DNA of 9,358 nt, taken from contig JAGRHK010000035.1 of the NCBI GenBank assembly GCA_020444985.1, positions 1 through 9,358 of the forward strand, read 5' to 3'. This document shows positions 1 through 6,545 of this stretch, in pieces (within the stretch, counting starts at the first letter, position 1; the number at the start of each line of letters is the position of its first letter). The position numbers and the translations under genes are program-made. The notes beneath the pieces were generated by a model that saw only the letters and a list, made by a program, of their open reading frames with translations, had not been told where the DNA came from and ran no database searches. The stretch comes from Candidatus Competibacteraceae bacterium. Lineage in GTDB: Bacteria; Pseudomonadota; Gammaproteobacteria; Competibacterales; Competibacteraceae.

Positions 1-1
1 G

Positions 2-568
2 GATACCGCCGCCGGTTTTTGCGTCTTCAATGATGCTGGCGTAGCGATCAAAATCCTGCAACAGGAATATGCTTTGAAGCGTATTGCTTACGTCGATATC
101 GATGCCCATCACGGTGATGGCGTGTTCTACCCTTTCGAATCCGACCCGACAGTGATTTACGCGGACATTCACGAAGATGGCCGTTATAACTTTCCCCAGA
201 GTGGTTTTTCACATGAGATTGGCAAGGGTGCAGCCAAGGGCCGCAAGCTCAACATTCCTCTGTTGCCCCTGTCAGCCGATCCCGATTTTTTGATGATGTG
301 GGATAAGGTCGAAGCGTTCGTGCGCCAGTGGAAACCGCAATTCATTGTGATGAACTGCGGCGCGGATGGTCTGAATGGCGATCCGCTCGCTCATTTGCAT
401 TATACCTACCGCGCCCACGCGCGCGCCGCGCGCGGTCTGTGCGAGATTGCCGAGGAATTCGCGGATGGCCGCATTCTGGGCGTCGGCGGCGGCGGTTATG
501 ATCTACGCAATGTCGGCAAGGCTTGGGTAGCAATCATCGATGCTTTTCTGGAAGCCCCGATGCGCTGA
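2..568 (+). CDS. Histone deacetylase family (AcuC-like) amidohydrolase, 5' end missing
   Basis: This is the C-terminal 188 residues of a zinc-dependent deacetylase of the arginase/HDAC fold; the frame is open to the left edge, so the true start lies outside the window. Visible family motifs are GFCVFNDAGVAI (5-16), VDIDAHHGDG (31-40, with metal ligands D34 and H36), NCGADGLNGD (third metal ligand D122) and GGGGYDLRNVGKAW, where Y166 matches the catalytic tyrosine of HDACs. The tandem catalytic His-His pair would lie just upstream of the first base. Bacterial members remove acetyl groups from proteins such as acetyl-CoA synthetase, from polyamines or from other small amides; the substrate cannot be told from this fragment. 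It ends 186 bp before glyA on the same strand and is probably a separate transcription unit. The stretch near 405-437 is low-complexity GC but encodes an ordinary Ala/Arg-rich helix. Confidence 0.93.
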   Translation, partial: DTAAGFCVFNDAGVAIKILQQEYALKRIAYVDIDAHHGDGVFYPFESDPTVIYADIHEDGRYNFPQSGFSHEIGKGAAKGRKLNIPLLPLSADPDFLMMWDKVEAFVRQWKPQFIVMNCGADGLNGDPLAHLHYTYRAHARAARGLCEIAEEFADGRILGVGGGGYDLRNVGKAWVAIIDAFLEAPMR

Positions 569-754
569 GTTCCTCCGGCTCGCCTATTGCCTTGGCCTGC
601 TGGAACGATCAAGGCCAGCCGCCAGTCATAACTTCTGCATTTCGGTGAAGTACTCCTGCTAATCGCCACTGAAATCGGGTATCATTCGCCGTTTTCCATG
701 GTTCGCCCGCGCTGGACTTCAGACAGCGGGCTCTCGCCTTTGCAGAGGTTGCGA
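569..754. other. Intergenic region upstream of glyA
   Basis: No gene is seen here. A TATCAT hexamer at 680-685 could be a -10 element about 70 bases before glyA, but no convincing -35 box lies at the right distance. Short inverted repeats around 588-618 (for example TGGCCT and AGGCCA) are not followed by a T-tract, so no intrinsic terminator can be called for the upstream gene. The GAGG at 745-748 is the likely glyA ribosome-binding site. Confidence 0.5.
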
Positions 755-2008
755 ATGTTCAGTCGAGAAATGCGGATTGCCGGGTTTGACAACGAGTTGT
801 GGACCGCCCTGCAGGGTGAAAAGCAACGTCAGGAAGCCCACATCGAGCTGATTGCTTCGGAAAATTACGCCAGCCCGCGAGTGCTTGAAGCCCAGGGTTC
901 GGTGCTGACCAACAAATATGCTGAAGGTTATCCCGGCAAACGCTATTACGGCGGTTGCGAATTCGTGGATATTGCTGAACAACTGGCTATTGACCGCGCC
1001 AAACAACTGTTCAATGCTGATTACGCGAACGTCCAGCCGCATTCCGGTTCGCAAGCCAATGCTGCGGTTTATATGGCGCTGCTCGATCCTGGCGATGTCG
1101 TACTGGGTATGAGCCTGGCGCATGGCGGCCATCTGACGCATGGCGCCAAGGTCAACTTTTCCGGGCGACTCTATCAGGCGGTGCAGTACGGGTTGAATAG
1201 TGCGACCGGCGAAATTGACTACGATGAGGTCGAGCGGCTAGCGCTCGAATGTCAGCCAAAGATGATTATCGCGGGTTTTTCGGCCTATTCGCGGGTGGTG
1301 GACTGGGCGCGTTTCCGCACCATTGCCGATCAGGTTGGCGCCTATTTCGTCGTCGACATGGCCCACGTTGCCGGTCTGATCGCGGCTGGCGTGTATCCGA
1401 CGCCCGTTCCCATCGCCGATGTGGTTACCACGACCACTCACAAGACCCTGCGTGGTCCACGCGGCGGCCTGATCCTGGCCCGCGCTAATCCCGAGATTGA
1501 GAAGAAACTGAACTCGCTAGTGTTCCCCGGCACCCAGGGCGGGCCATTGATGCATGTCATCGCTGCCAAAGCGGTTGCGCTTCTGGAGGCCCTGCAACCG
1601 GATTTCGTCGACTACCAGAAGCAGGTCGTCGCCAATGCCCGGGCGATGGCCGGCATGTTCAGCGAGCGCGGCTATGACGTAGTATCCGGCGGTACGGATA
1701 ATCACTTGTTCCTGCTCAGTCTGATCGCCAAAGGCCTCACGGGTAAAGCGGCTGACGCCGCGCTGGGTCGGGCCTGGATCACGGTGAACAAGAACGCGGT
1801 GCCCAATGATCCCCAGTCGCCTTTCATTACCAGCGGTCTGCGCCTTGGTTCGCCGGCCGTGACCACCCGAGGATTCCAGGAACGTGAATGTCGGGAGTTG
1901 AGCGGCTGGATTTGCGATATCCTTGATGACCTGAATAACGAAGGGACAATTGACCGAGTTCGTGGCCAAGTTGCTGAACTTTGCGCCAAGTTCCCCGTGT
2001 ACGGTTGA
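755..2008 (+). CDS. glyA: Serine hydroxymethyltransferase
   Basis: This PLP enzyme of the cytoplasm interconverts serine plus tetrahydrofolate with glycine plus 5,10-methylene-tetrahydrofolate, and is the main source of one-carbon units for purine, thymidylate and methionine synthesis. It has 417 residues, the same as the E. coli enzyme as I remember it. Family blocks are HIELIASENY near the N-terminus, NKYAEGYPGKRYYGG, the VQPHSGSQAN phosphate/PLP region, VDMAHVAGL, and TTTTHKTLRGPRGG with the Schiff-base lysine K230 (codon 1442-1444). The frame is open further upstream to an ATG at 698, but I chose the ATG at 755: it gives the usual MFSREM start, has GAGG at 745-748 with a 6-base gap, and the preceding 19 residues look unrelated to the family. 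It leads the nrdR-rib-nusB cluster, with 24 bases before nrdR. Identity is certain; the start is very likely. Confidence 0.98.
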   Translation: MFSREMRIAGFDNELWTALQGEKQRQEAHIELIASENYASPRVLEAQGSVLTNKYAEGYPGKRYYGGCEFVDIAEQLAIDRAKQLFNADYANVQPHSGSQANAAVYMALLDPGDVVLGMSLAHGGHLTHGAKVNFSGRLYQAVQYGLNSATGEIDYDEVERLALECQPKMIIAGFSAYSRVVDWARFRTIADQVGAYFVVDMAHVAGLIAAGVYPTPVPIADVVTTTTHKTLRGPRGGLILARANPEIEKKLNSLVFPGTQGGPLMHVIAAKAVALLEALQPDFVDYQKQVVANARAMAGMFSERGYDVVSGGTDNHLFLLSLIAKGLTGKAADAALGRAWITVNKNAVPNDPQSPFITSGLRLGSPAVTTRGFQERECRELSGWICDILDDLNNEGTIDRVRGQVAELCAKFPVYG

Positions 2009-2032
2009 AGGGTTGCTAACGACAAGGCGGCG

Positions 2033-2512
2033 ATGGTGCATTGTCCATTCTGCAACGCCCCCGATACCCGCGTCGTAGACTCACGCTTGCTGGCGGAGGG
2101 CGATAAAGTCCGCCGCCGTCGCGAATGTCTGGCGTGCAGCGCCCGCTTCACGACCTACGAAGTGGCGGAACTGGTGCTGCCATCGGTGGTGAAGCGGGAT
2201 GGCCGCCGCGAGCCATTTCTGGAGGAAAAGCTGCGCACTGGACTCATGCGGGCGCTGGAAAAGCGCCCGGTCAGTACGGAGCAACTGGAAACGCTCATCC
2301 TGTGCGTGAAAAATCGCGTGCGCGCCAGCAGCGAACGGGAACTGAGCAGTCAGCAAATCGGCGAGTGGGTGATGGAGGATTTGCGGTGTCTGGACCCGGT
2401 TGCTTATGTCCGCTTCGCTTCTGTCTATCGCAGCTTTGAGAACGTTAACGCTTTCCGCATTGAAATCGAGCGCTTGCAGAACACCCCACTCGATTCGATG
2501 AATCCCAAGTGA
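2033..2512 (+). CDS. nrdR: Transcriptional repressor NrdR
   Basis: NrdR senses ATP/dATP and represses ribonucleotide reductase operons by binding paired NrdR boxes. The protein (159 residues, slightly longer than the E. coli protein of about 149) has an N-terminal zinc ribbon with ligands C4, C7, C32 and C35 (CPFC and CLAC), the basic DNA-contact stretch VRRRREC, and then an ATP-cone from about residue 48 to 140 (VVKRDGRREPF, EEKLRTGLMRALEKRPVS, VAYVRFASVYRSF). The start is ambiguous by one codon: ATG at 2033 is followed at once by GTG at 2036, and the latter gives the usual MHCPFC N-terminus. AAGG at 2024-2027 is 5 or 8 bases away respectively. No NrdR-box pair is visible in this window, so its targets lie elsewhere. 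It lies between glyA and ribD, its usual company in gammaproteobacteria. Confidence 0.97.
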   Translation: MVHCPFCNAPDTRVVDSRLLAEGDKVRRRRECLACSARFTTYEVAELVLPSVVKRDGRREPFLEEKLRTGLMRALEKRPVSTEQLETLILCVKNRVRASSERELSSQQIGEWVMEDLRCLDPVAYVRFASVYRSFENVNAFRIEIERLQNTPLDSMNPK

Positions 2513-2565
2513 TTGCTCCCGAATTTCTGCGCATCCCCGATGCCTCTCCCGCCGGCGGTGAATGA

Positions 2566-3669
2566 ATGGCATGGCTGTCTGACGATTATCGCTACATGGC
2601 GCGCGCGCTGATGCTGGCCCGGCGTGGGTTATATGGCGCCGATCCGAATCCCCGCGTCGGTTGCGTACTGGTTCGCTCCGGTAGAATTATTGGCGAAGGC
2701 TGGCATGAGCGCGCCGGGGAGCCTCATGCAGAGGTTAATGCGCTGGAGAGGGCGGGCGATCGTGCGCGCGGCGCAACAGCCTACATTACCCTGGAGCCCT
2801 GCTGTCATCAGGGCCGCACGCCGCCTTGCACGGGTGCGTTGCTGAACGCCGGGATCACGCGCATGGTCGCCGCGATGCCCGATCCCAATCCGCAGGTTGC
2901 CGGACGCGGGTTGGCGCAGTTGCAAGCGGCAGGAATACAAGTGGAATGTGGACTGCTGGAGACAGAAGCGCAAGCATTGAATCCAGGCTTCATTCAGCGG
3001 ATGACCCAGGGTCTCCCATTTATCCGCGTTAAACTGGCGATGAGCCTGGATGGGCGCACCGCGCTGGCTTCGGGCGAGAGTCAATGGCTGACGGGCGAAG
3101 CCGCGCGACAGGATGTGCAAAGACTGCGTGCGCGCAGTTCGGCGATCCTGACCGGGATTGGCACGGTGCTGGCGGATGATCCCGCTCTCAATGTCCGTCT
3201 GCCGGAAGCGTCGCGCCAACCATTGCGCATTATTCTCGATACTGAACTCCGCACTCCCCCGACGGCGCAGACCTTGCGGTTGCCTGGTTCGGTGCTGATT
3301 TTTTCTGGCGTGGCTGATCCGGTCGCGCAAGCGCCCTTGCAAGCCGCTGGGGCGGAAATTAGGGTAACGCCGCGCGGTGAATGGGCCTTGGATTTATCCG
3401 TCGTTATGGCGGAGTTGGCCCGTCGGGAATGCAATGAAATTCATGTGGAATGTGGGCCAACCCTGGCTGGCGCTCTTTTGCAGGCTGAATTGGTCGATGA
3501 ACTGGTGATCTACCTGGCGCCTGTACTACTCGGCAATAAGGCGCGTGGTCTGTTCCAGTTGCCGGAATTGACCCGGATGAGCCAACGCGCCAAGTTGGAA
3601 ATATTGGAGATGCGGGCCGTTGGAAAGGATTGGCGGATAGCATTAAAACCGGTCGACGAGAAGTTTTAA
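2566..3669 (+). CDS. ribD: Bifunctional pyrimidine deaminase/reductase of riboflavin synthesis
   Basis: RibD carries out steps two and three of riboflavin synthesis: deamination of 2,5-diamino-6-ribosylamino-pyrimidinone 5'-phosphate and NADPH-dependent reduction of the ribose to ribityl. The N-terminal deaminase (about 1-145) shows NPRVGCV, GEPHAEVNAL and EPCCHQGRTPPC, giving zinc ligands H54, C79 and C88 and catalytic E56. The reductase domain (about 150-363) begins with PFIRVKLAMSLDGRTA and includes SQWLTG, RSSAILTGIGTVLADDP and the late HVECGPTLAGALL block. At 367 residues it matches the usual full length, so both activities should be intact. The start has only a weak GGTG(A) ribosome-binding site; another ATG 5 bases downstream is out of frame. 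The stop codon (3667-3669) lies inside the left arm of an inverted repeat in the unusual gap that follows, so the last few residues may not be ancestral. Confidence 0.97.
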   Translation: MAWLSDDYRYMARALMLARRGLYGADPNPRVGCVLVRSGRIIGEGWHERAGEPHAEVNALERAGDRARGATAYITLEPCCHQGRTPPCTGALLNAGITRMVAAMPDPNPQVAGRGLAQLQAAGIQVECGLLETEAQALNPGFIQRMTQGLPFIRVKLAMSLDGRTALASGESQWLTGEAARQDVQRLRARSSAILTGIGTVLADDPALNVRLPEASRQPLRIILDTELRTPPTAQTLRLPGSVLIFSGVADPVAQAPLQAAGAEIRVTPRGEWALDLSVVMAELARRECNEIHVECGPTLAGALLQAELVDELVIYLAPVLLGNKARGLFQLPELTRMSQRAKLEILEMRAVGKDWRIALKPVDEKF

Positions 3670-3760
3670 GTTTTAATTTTCAATCTTATCGATAAGATTC
3701 TTCAAGGATTTCCGTTCAACGATCCGCCCCTGAATCTGCCGGCTCCACTTAAAACTTAAA
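3665..3760. repeat. 12-bp inverted repeat bracketing most of the ribD-ribE gap
   Basis: TTTAAGTTTTAA at 3665-3676 is repeated as its exact reverse complement TTAAAACTTAAA at 3749-3760, with 72 bases between. The left arm overlaps the ribD stop codon. No matching direct repeats flank the outer ends, so a small transposed element (MITE) is not shown. The arms are AT-only apart from one G/C pair, which raises the odds of a chance match. Confidence 0.6.
3682..3699. promoter_or_regulatory. Perfect 18-bp palindrome between ribD and ribE
   Basis: AATCTTATCGATAAGATT reads the same on both strands. It is suited to a dimeric DNA-binding protein, or to a 7-bp hairpin with a TCGA loop in RNA. It is AT-rich against GC-rich neighbours. 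It is not an intrinsic terminator, because no T-run follows. The binding partner, if any, is unknown. Confidence 0.5.
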
Positions 3761-3776
3761 GCACTTTGGAAATCCT
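3705..3776 (+). promoter_or_regulatory. 9-bp inverted repeat that could mask the ribE ribosome-binding site
   Basis: AGGATTTCC at 3705-3713 is the exact reverse complement of GGAAATCCT at 3768-3776. The second arm contains the only Shine-Dalgarno-like bases (GGAAA, 3768-3772) 7 bases ahead of the ribE ATG at 3780. Pairing of the two arms in mRNA would hide that site. The first arm lies inside the 12-bp inverted repeat 3665-3760 and the second lies outside it, so the two pairings interleave and would form a pseudoknot or compete. No FMN-riboswitch core is recognisable. A regulatory role is inferred. Confidence 0.4.
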
Positions 3777-3779
3777 GCC

Positions 3780-4439
3780 ATGTTTACTGGAATTATTACT
3801 GCCATTGGGACGATAACAGCAATACAGCCTCAAAGCGGCGACTTTCGCCTGCATATCGCCACCGGCAAGCTGGATTTACGCGATGTGCACATCGGTGACA
3901 GCATCGCGGTCAGCGGCATCTGCTTGACTGCGATCAACCTGGCTAATAACGGCTTCTGGGCCGATGTGTCTCGCGAAACCCTGGAGCGCACGACCCTGGG
4001 CGAGGCGACGCCGGGAACCCCGGTCAACCTGGAAAAGGCGTTGACGCCGACAGCCCGGCTCGGTGGTCACTTGGTCAGCGGCCATGTCGATGGCGTCGGC
4101 GTTGTGACGGAGTGGCGTCCCGATGGCCGTTCCTGGCGGTTGTGCATTCAGGCCCCCGACGCGCTGGCCCGTTATATCGCGGAGAAAGGCTCCATTTGCG
4201 TGGATGGGGTCAGCTTAACCGTCAATCACGTCGATGGCGCAGCGTTCGCACTGAACATCGTCCCGCATACGCTGGCGGAAACCACGCTCGCCGATTGCAA
4301 AATCAGTCGGCGCATTAATCTGGAAGTAGATTTGATTGCTCGCTACCTGGAGCGTCTGCTGCTGGGCGAACGCGCTGCGCAACCCGGCAGCGCGGGACTG
4401 ACCGAGGCGCTGCTGCGCGAACATGGCTTCTGGAAATAA
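3780..4439 (+). CDS. ribE: Riboflavin synthase, alpha subunit
   Basis: This enzyme catalyses the last step of riboflavin formation, the dismutation of two 6,7-dimethyl-8-ribityllumazine molecules to riboflavin plus the RibH co-substrate, and acts as a homotrimer in the cytoplasm. The 219 residues begin with the hallmark MFTGI and contain two tandem lumazine-binding barrels (about 1-95 and 96-200). S41, C48 (in SGICLTA) and H102 (in GGHLVSGHVDG) sit at the positions known to be important in the E. coli enzyme, and the second repeat is marked by SICVDGVSLTVN. GGAAA at 3768-3772 is the ribosome-binding site. The preceding 110 bp hold unusual inverted repeats that could control its translation. 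It ends 4 bases before the ribBX start, which suggests coupled translation. E. coli calls the equivalent gene ribC; I use ribE for the synthase and ribH for lumazine synthase. Confidence 0.97.
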   Translation: MFTGIITAIGTITAIQPQSGDFRLHIATGKLDLRDVHIGDSIAVSGICLTAINLANNGFWADVSRETLERTTLGEATPGTPVNLEKALTPTARLGGHLVSGHVDGVGVVTEWRPDGRSWRLCIQAPDALARYIAEKGSICVDGVSLTVNHVDGAAFALNIVPHTLAETTLADCKISRRINLEVDLIARYLERLLLGERAAQPGSAGLTEALLREHGFWK

Positions 4440-4443
4440 CCAC

Positions 4444-5547
4444 ATGACATTAAACTGTATTGACGACATTCTCGCTGACCTGCGACAGGGCCGCATGGTC
4501 GTCATCATGGACGATGAGGACCGGGAAAATGAAGGCGATTTGCTGATGGCGGCTTCGTTAGTGCGTCCGGAAGATATTAACTTCATGGCCCGCTACGGAC
4601 GTGGCCTGATTTGTCTGACGTTGACGCGCGAACGTTGCCAACAACTGCGTTTGCCGCTCATGGTGCAGGATAACGCGACCCCGTATTCCACCAACTTCAC
4701 AGTCTCTGTCGAGGCGGCTCAGGGCGTCACCACCGGTATCTCCGCCTATGACCGCGCGCATACCATTCGCACTGCGGTGCGGCCCGACGCTCAGCCCGAG
4801 GACCTGGTGCAGCCCGGTCATATTTTCCCATTAATGGCGCAGCCTGGCGGAGTGTTGACGCGCGCCGGTCATACAGAGGCCGGTTGCGATCTGACCCGGT
4901 TGGCCGGGCTGGAGCCGGCCGCAGTCATTGTTGAAATCCTCAATGAAGATGGGAGCATGGCCCGCCGCGCCGATCTAGAGCGCTTTGCTGAACAACATGA
5001 CGTTAAAATTGGCACGATTGCCGATTTGATTCACTATCGGATGCAAAACGAAAAGACCGTTGAACGGGTCGCGGATGCGGTGATGACCACCGAATTCGGA
5101 CCGTTCCGCGTGTTGACCTACCAGGATGTCGTCGGTCGGCAGGTGCATTTCGCGCTAGTCAAAGGCGAAATTCAAGCGAACGAACCCGTTCTGGTGCGGG
5201 TGCATGTTCAGCATCTGCTGAGCGACCTGCTGACGCTGCAGCTTCCTGACAGTGGCTGGCCGCTGCACGATGCCCTGCAACGGGTGGCGAGTGAATCAAC
5301 CGGGGTCCTGGTGTTACTGAGTCATCTGGAGGATCCCGCAATGCTGATTCGACGGATGCGCAGTTATCAATTTGGCGCTGGCGAAACCTCGCGCGCGGCT
5401 GATCCTTCCGCTGAATTACGCACTTACGGCATTGGTGCGCAAATTCTGCTGGATATCGGCATCCAGCGCATGCGGGTGCTGGGCGCGCCTAAACGTCTCA
5501 GCGGCCTGTCCGGTTTTAACCTGGAAATTATTGAGTACGTTTCCTGA
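4444..5547 (+). CDS. ribBX: DHBP synthase fused to a degenerate GTP cyclohydrolase II domain (RibBX type)
   Basis: The N-terminal domain (about 1-200) is 3,4-dihydroxy-2-butanone-4-phosphate synthase, which makes the four-carbon unit for lumazine from ribulose 5-phosphate. It has the acidic metal/substrate motif DDEDRENEGD (23-32), TNFTVSVEAAQGVTTGIS, PGHIFPL and GGVLTRAGHTEA. The C-terminal domain (about 213-367) has the outline of GTP cyclohydrolase II, but the three zinc cysteines of the E. coli enzyme align with H257, P268 and S270, and the TNNPKK segment reads LGAPKR. GTP ring opening is therefore not expected. This matches the proteobacterial RibB hybrid known as RibBX; annotation as ribBA would overstate its activity. 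I chose ATG 4444, 7 bases after GGAAA (4432-4436), because it gives the usual MTLNCIDDIL start. An in-frame ATG at 4423 would overlap the end of ribE. The role of the dead domain is unknown. Confidence 0.94.
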   Translation: MTLNCIDDILADLRQGRMVVIMDDEDRENEGDLLMAASLVRPEDINFMARYGRGLICLTLTRERCQQLRLPLMVQDNATPYSTNFTVSVEAAQGVTTGISAYDRAHTIRTAVRPDAQPEDLVQPGHIFPLMAQPGGVLTRAGHTEAGCDLTRLAGLEPAAVIVEILNEDGSMARRADLERFAEQHDVKIGTIADLIHYRMQNEKTVERVADAVMTTEFGPFRVLTYQDVVGRQVHFALVKGEIQANEPVLVRVHVQHLLSDLLTLQLPDSGWPLHDALQRVASESTGVLVLLSHLEDPAMLIRRMRSYQFGAGETSRAADPSAELRTYGIGAQILLDIGIQRMRVLGAPKRLSGLSGFNLEIIEYVS

Positions 5548-5586
5548 TTTTGTCGTTTTCCAATGTTTCATCACGGAATCCCAACC

Positions 5587-6063
5587 ATGCAAGTCAATAT
5601 TATCGAGGGCGATTTTGCCCCAGTTCAGGATGCCCGCTTTGCCTTGGCGGCGGCGCGCTTCAACAGTTTCATCGTTCAAAGTCTGATCGACGGTGCGGTA
5701 GACGCCCTGCGCCGGCATGGCGTACCCGAAGCCAATATCGATCTGATCTGGACGCCAGGATCGTTTGAACTGCCCTTGGCCGCTCAGCGTTTGGCCGCCA
5801 GTGAACGGTATGACGGCATTGTTGCGCTCGGTGCGGTGATTCGCGGCGGCACCCCGCATTTCGAGTACGTCGCGAGCGAGTGCGTGAAAGGGTTGGCCGG
5901 CGTTGCGCTGGAGTATGATCTACCAGTCGGCTTCGGCGTGTTGACGGTGGACACGATTGAGCAGGCGGTGGAGCGCGCTGGAACCAAAGCGGGTAACAAG
6001 GGCGTCGAGGCAGCGATGGCGGTGCTGGAAATGGTCAGCCTGCTACGCCGACTGGAAGGCTGA
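5587..6063 (+). CDS. ribH: 6,7-dimethyl-8-ribityllumazine synthase
   Basis: RibH condenses DHBP from RibBX with the ribitylamino-pyrimidinedione made through RibD to give lumazine, the substrate of RibE; the family forms pentamers or 60-mer shells. The 158-residue product aligns along its length with E. coli RibH (156). Key blocks are ARFNSFI (23-29, aromatic ring contact), WTPGSFELP (55-63), ALGAVIRGGTPHFEYV with the catalytic-type H91, PVGFGVLT, and ERAGTKAGNKG near the C-terminus. I chose ATG 5587 over an in-frame ATG at 5563: it follows CGGA (5574-5577) at 9 bases and yields the familiar MQVNIIEG start, while the earlier ATG has no ribosome-binding site. It lies 39 bp after ribBX and 3 bp before nusB. 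Confidence 0.97.
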   Translation: MQVNIIEGDFAPVQDARFALAAARFNSFIVQSLIDGAVDALRRHGVPEANIDLIWTPGSFELPLAAQRLAASERYDGIVALGAVIRGGTPHFEYVASECVKGLAGVALEYDLPVGFGVLTVDTIEQAVERAGTKAGNKGVEAAMAVLEMVSLLRRLEG

Positions 6064-6066
6064 AAC

Positions 6067-6516
6067 GTGACCGAACCCCCGCGCAAAAATTTGCCCCGCA
6101 AACGCAGTTGGGCGAGGCGTTGCGCCGCGCAGGCGCTCTATCAGTGGCAGGTCACCGGTCAGGAGCCAGCGATTATTGCCAATGAATTCCTGGCCGATCA
6201 GGATTTGCTCAAGGCCGATCTTGATTATTTTCGGGAACTGGTGCATGAGACGCCGAAGTGGGCGGTCGAGATCGACGCCGCCCTGGAGCCGTTTCTGGAT
6301 CGGCCGCTGGCCCAGGTGGATCCCGTTGAACAGGCGATTCTACGCATCGGCGGTTATGAATTGATGCAACGTCCCGATATTGCCTATCGGATCGTCATCA
6401 ACGAAGCCGTGGAGTTGGCCAAACTATTTGGCGCAGAGCAAGGCCATCGTTTCGTCAACGGGGTGCTTGACAAGCTGGCCCATGTCGCCCGTCCGAATGA
6501 GTGCGCCAGTCGCTGA
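6067..6516 (+). CDS. nusB: Transcription antitermination factor NusB
   Basis: NusB binds boxA RNA together with ribosomal protein S10 (NusE) and supports antitermination in rRNA operons. The all-helical domain spans about residues 15-145 of 149. Family marks are the arginine-rich helix WARRCAAQALYQWQVTG near the N-terminus, a central LDRPLAQVDPVEQAILRIGGYEL and the C-terminal PYRIVINEAVELAKLFG-type and HRFVNGVLDKLA blocks (here AYRIVINEAVELAKLFG). The start is GTG 6067, supported by GGAAGG at 6054-6059 seven bases away and by the 3-bp gap from the ribH stop; it is probably translated together with ribH. The N-terminal tail (TEPPRKNLPRKR) is a little longer and more basic than in E. coli (139 residues). 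No terminator is obvious in the 29 bp before the converging gene at 6546. Confidence 0.96.
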   Translation: MTEPPRKNLPRKRSWARRCAAQALYQWQVTGQEPAIIANEFLADQDLLKADLDYFRELVHETPKWAVEIDAALEPFLDRPLAQVDPVEQAILRIGGYELMQRPDIAYRIVINEAVELAKLFGAEQGHRFVNGVLDKLAHVARPNECASR

Positions 6517-6545
6517 TGGTTTCGGGCGGGCGGCAGGGCGCGGGG

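Noticed and set aside
405..437. GC-alternating tract (CGCGCGCGCC...) as a possible Z-DNA or repeat element
   Set aside because: It lies inside the HDAC-family frame and encodes an Ala/Arg-rich helix expected at that position.
588..618. Inverted repeats (GCCTTG/CAAGGC and TGGCCT/AGGCCA) as a terminator for the HDAC-family gene
   Set aside because: The stems are only 6 bp with 13-15 base loops and no T-run follows.
719..1141. Antisense open frame inside glyA, and similar ones inside nrdR, ribD and ribH
   Set aside because: They are shadows of strongly conserved genes on the other strand and have no family features or ribosome-binding sites.
3665..3760. A small transposable element (MITE) in the ribD-ribE gap
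   Set aside because: Inverted ends are present, but no target-site duplication is seen and no second copy exists in the window, so a mobile origin is not supported.
3670..3779. FMN riboswitch ahead of ribE
   Set aside because: The conserved multi-hairpin FMN-riboswitch core with its GC-rich conserved blocks is not recognisable in this AT-rich sequence.
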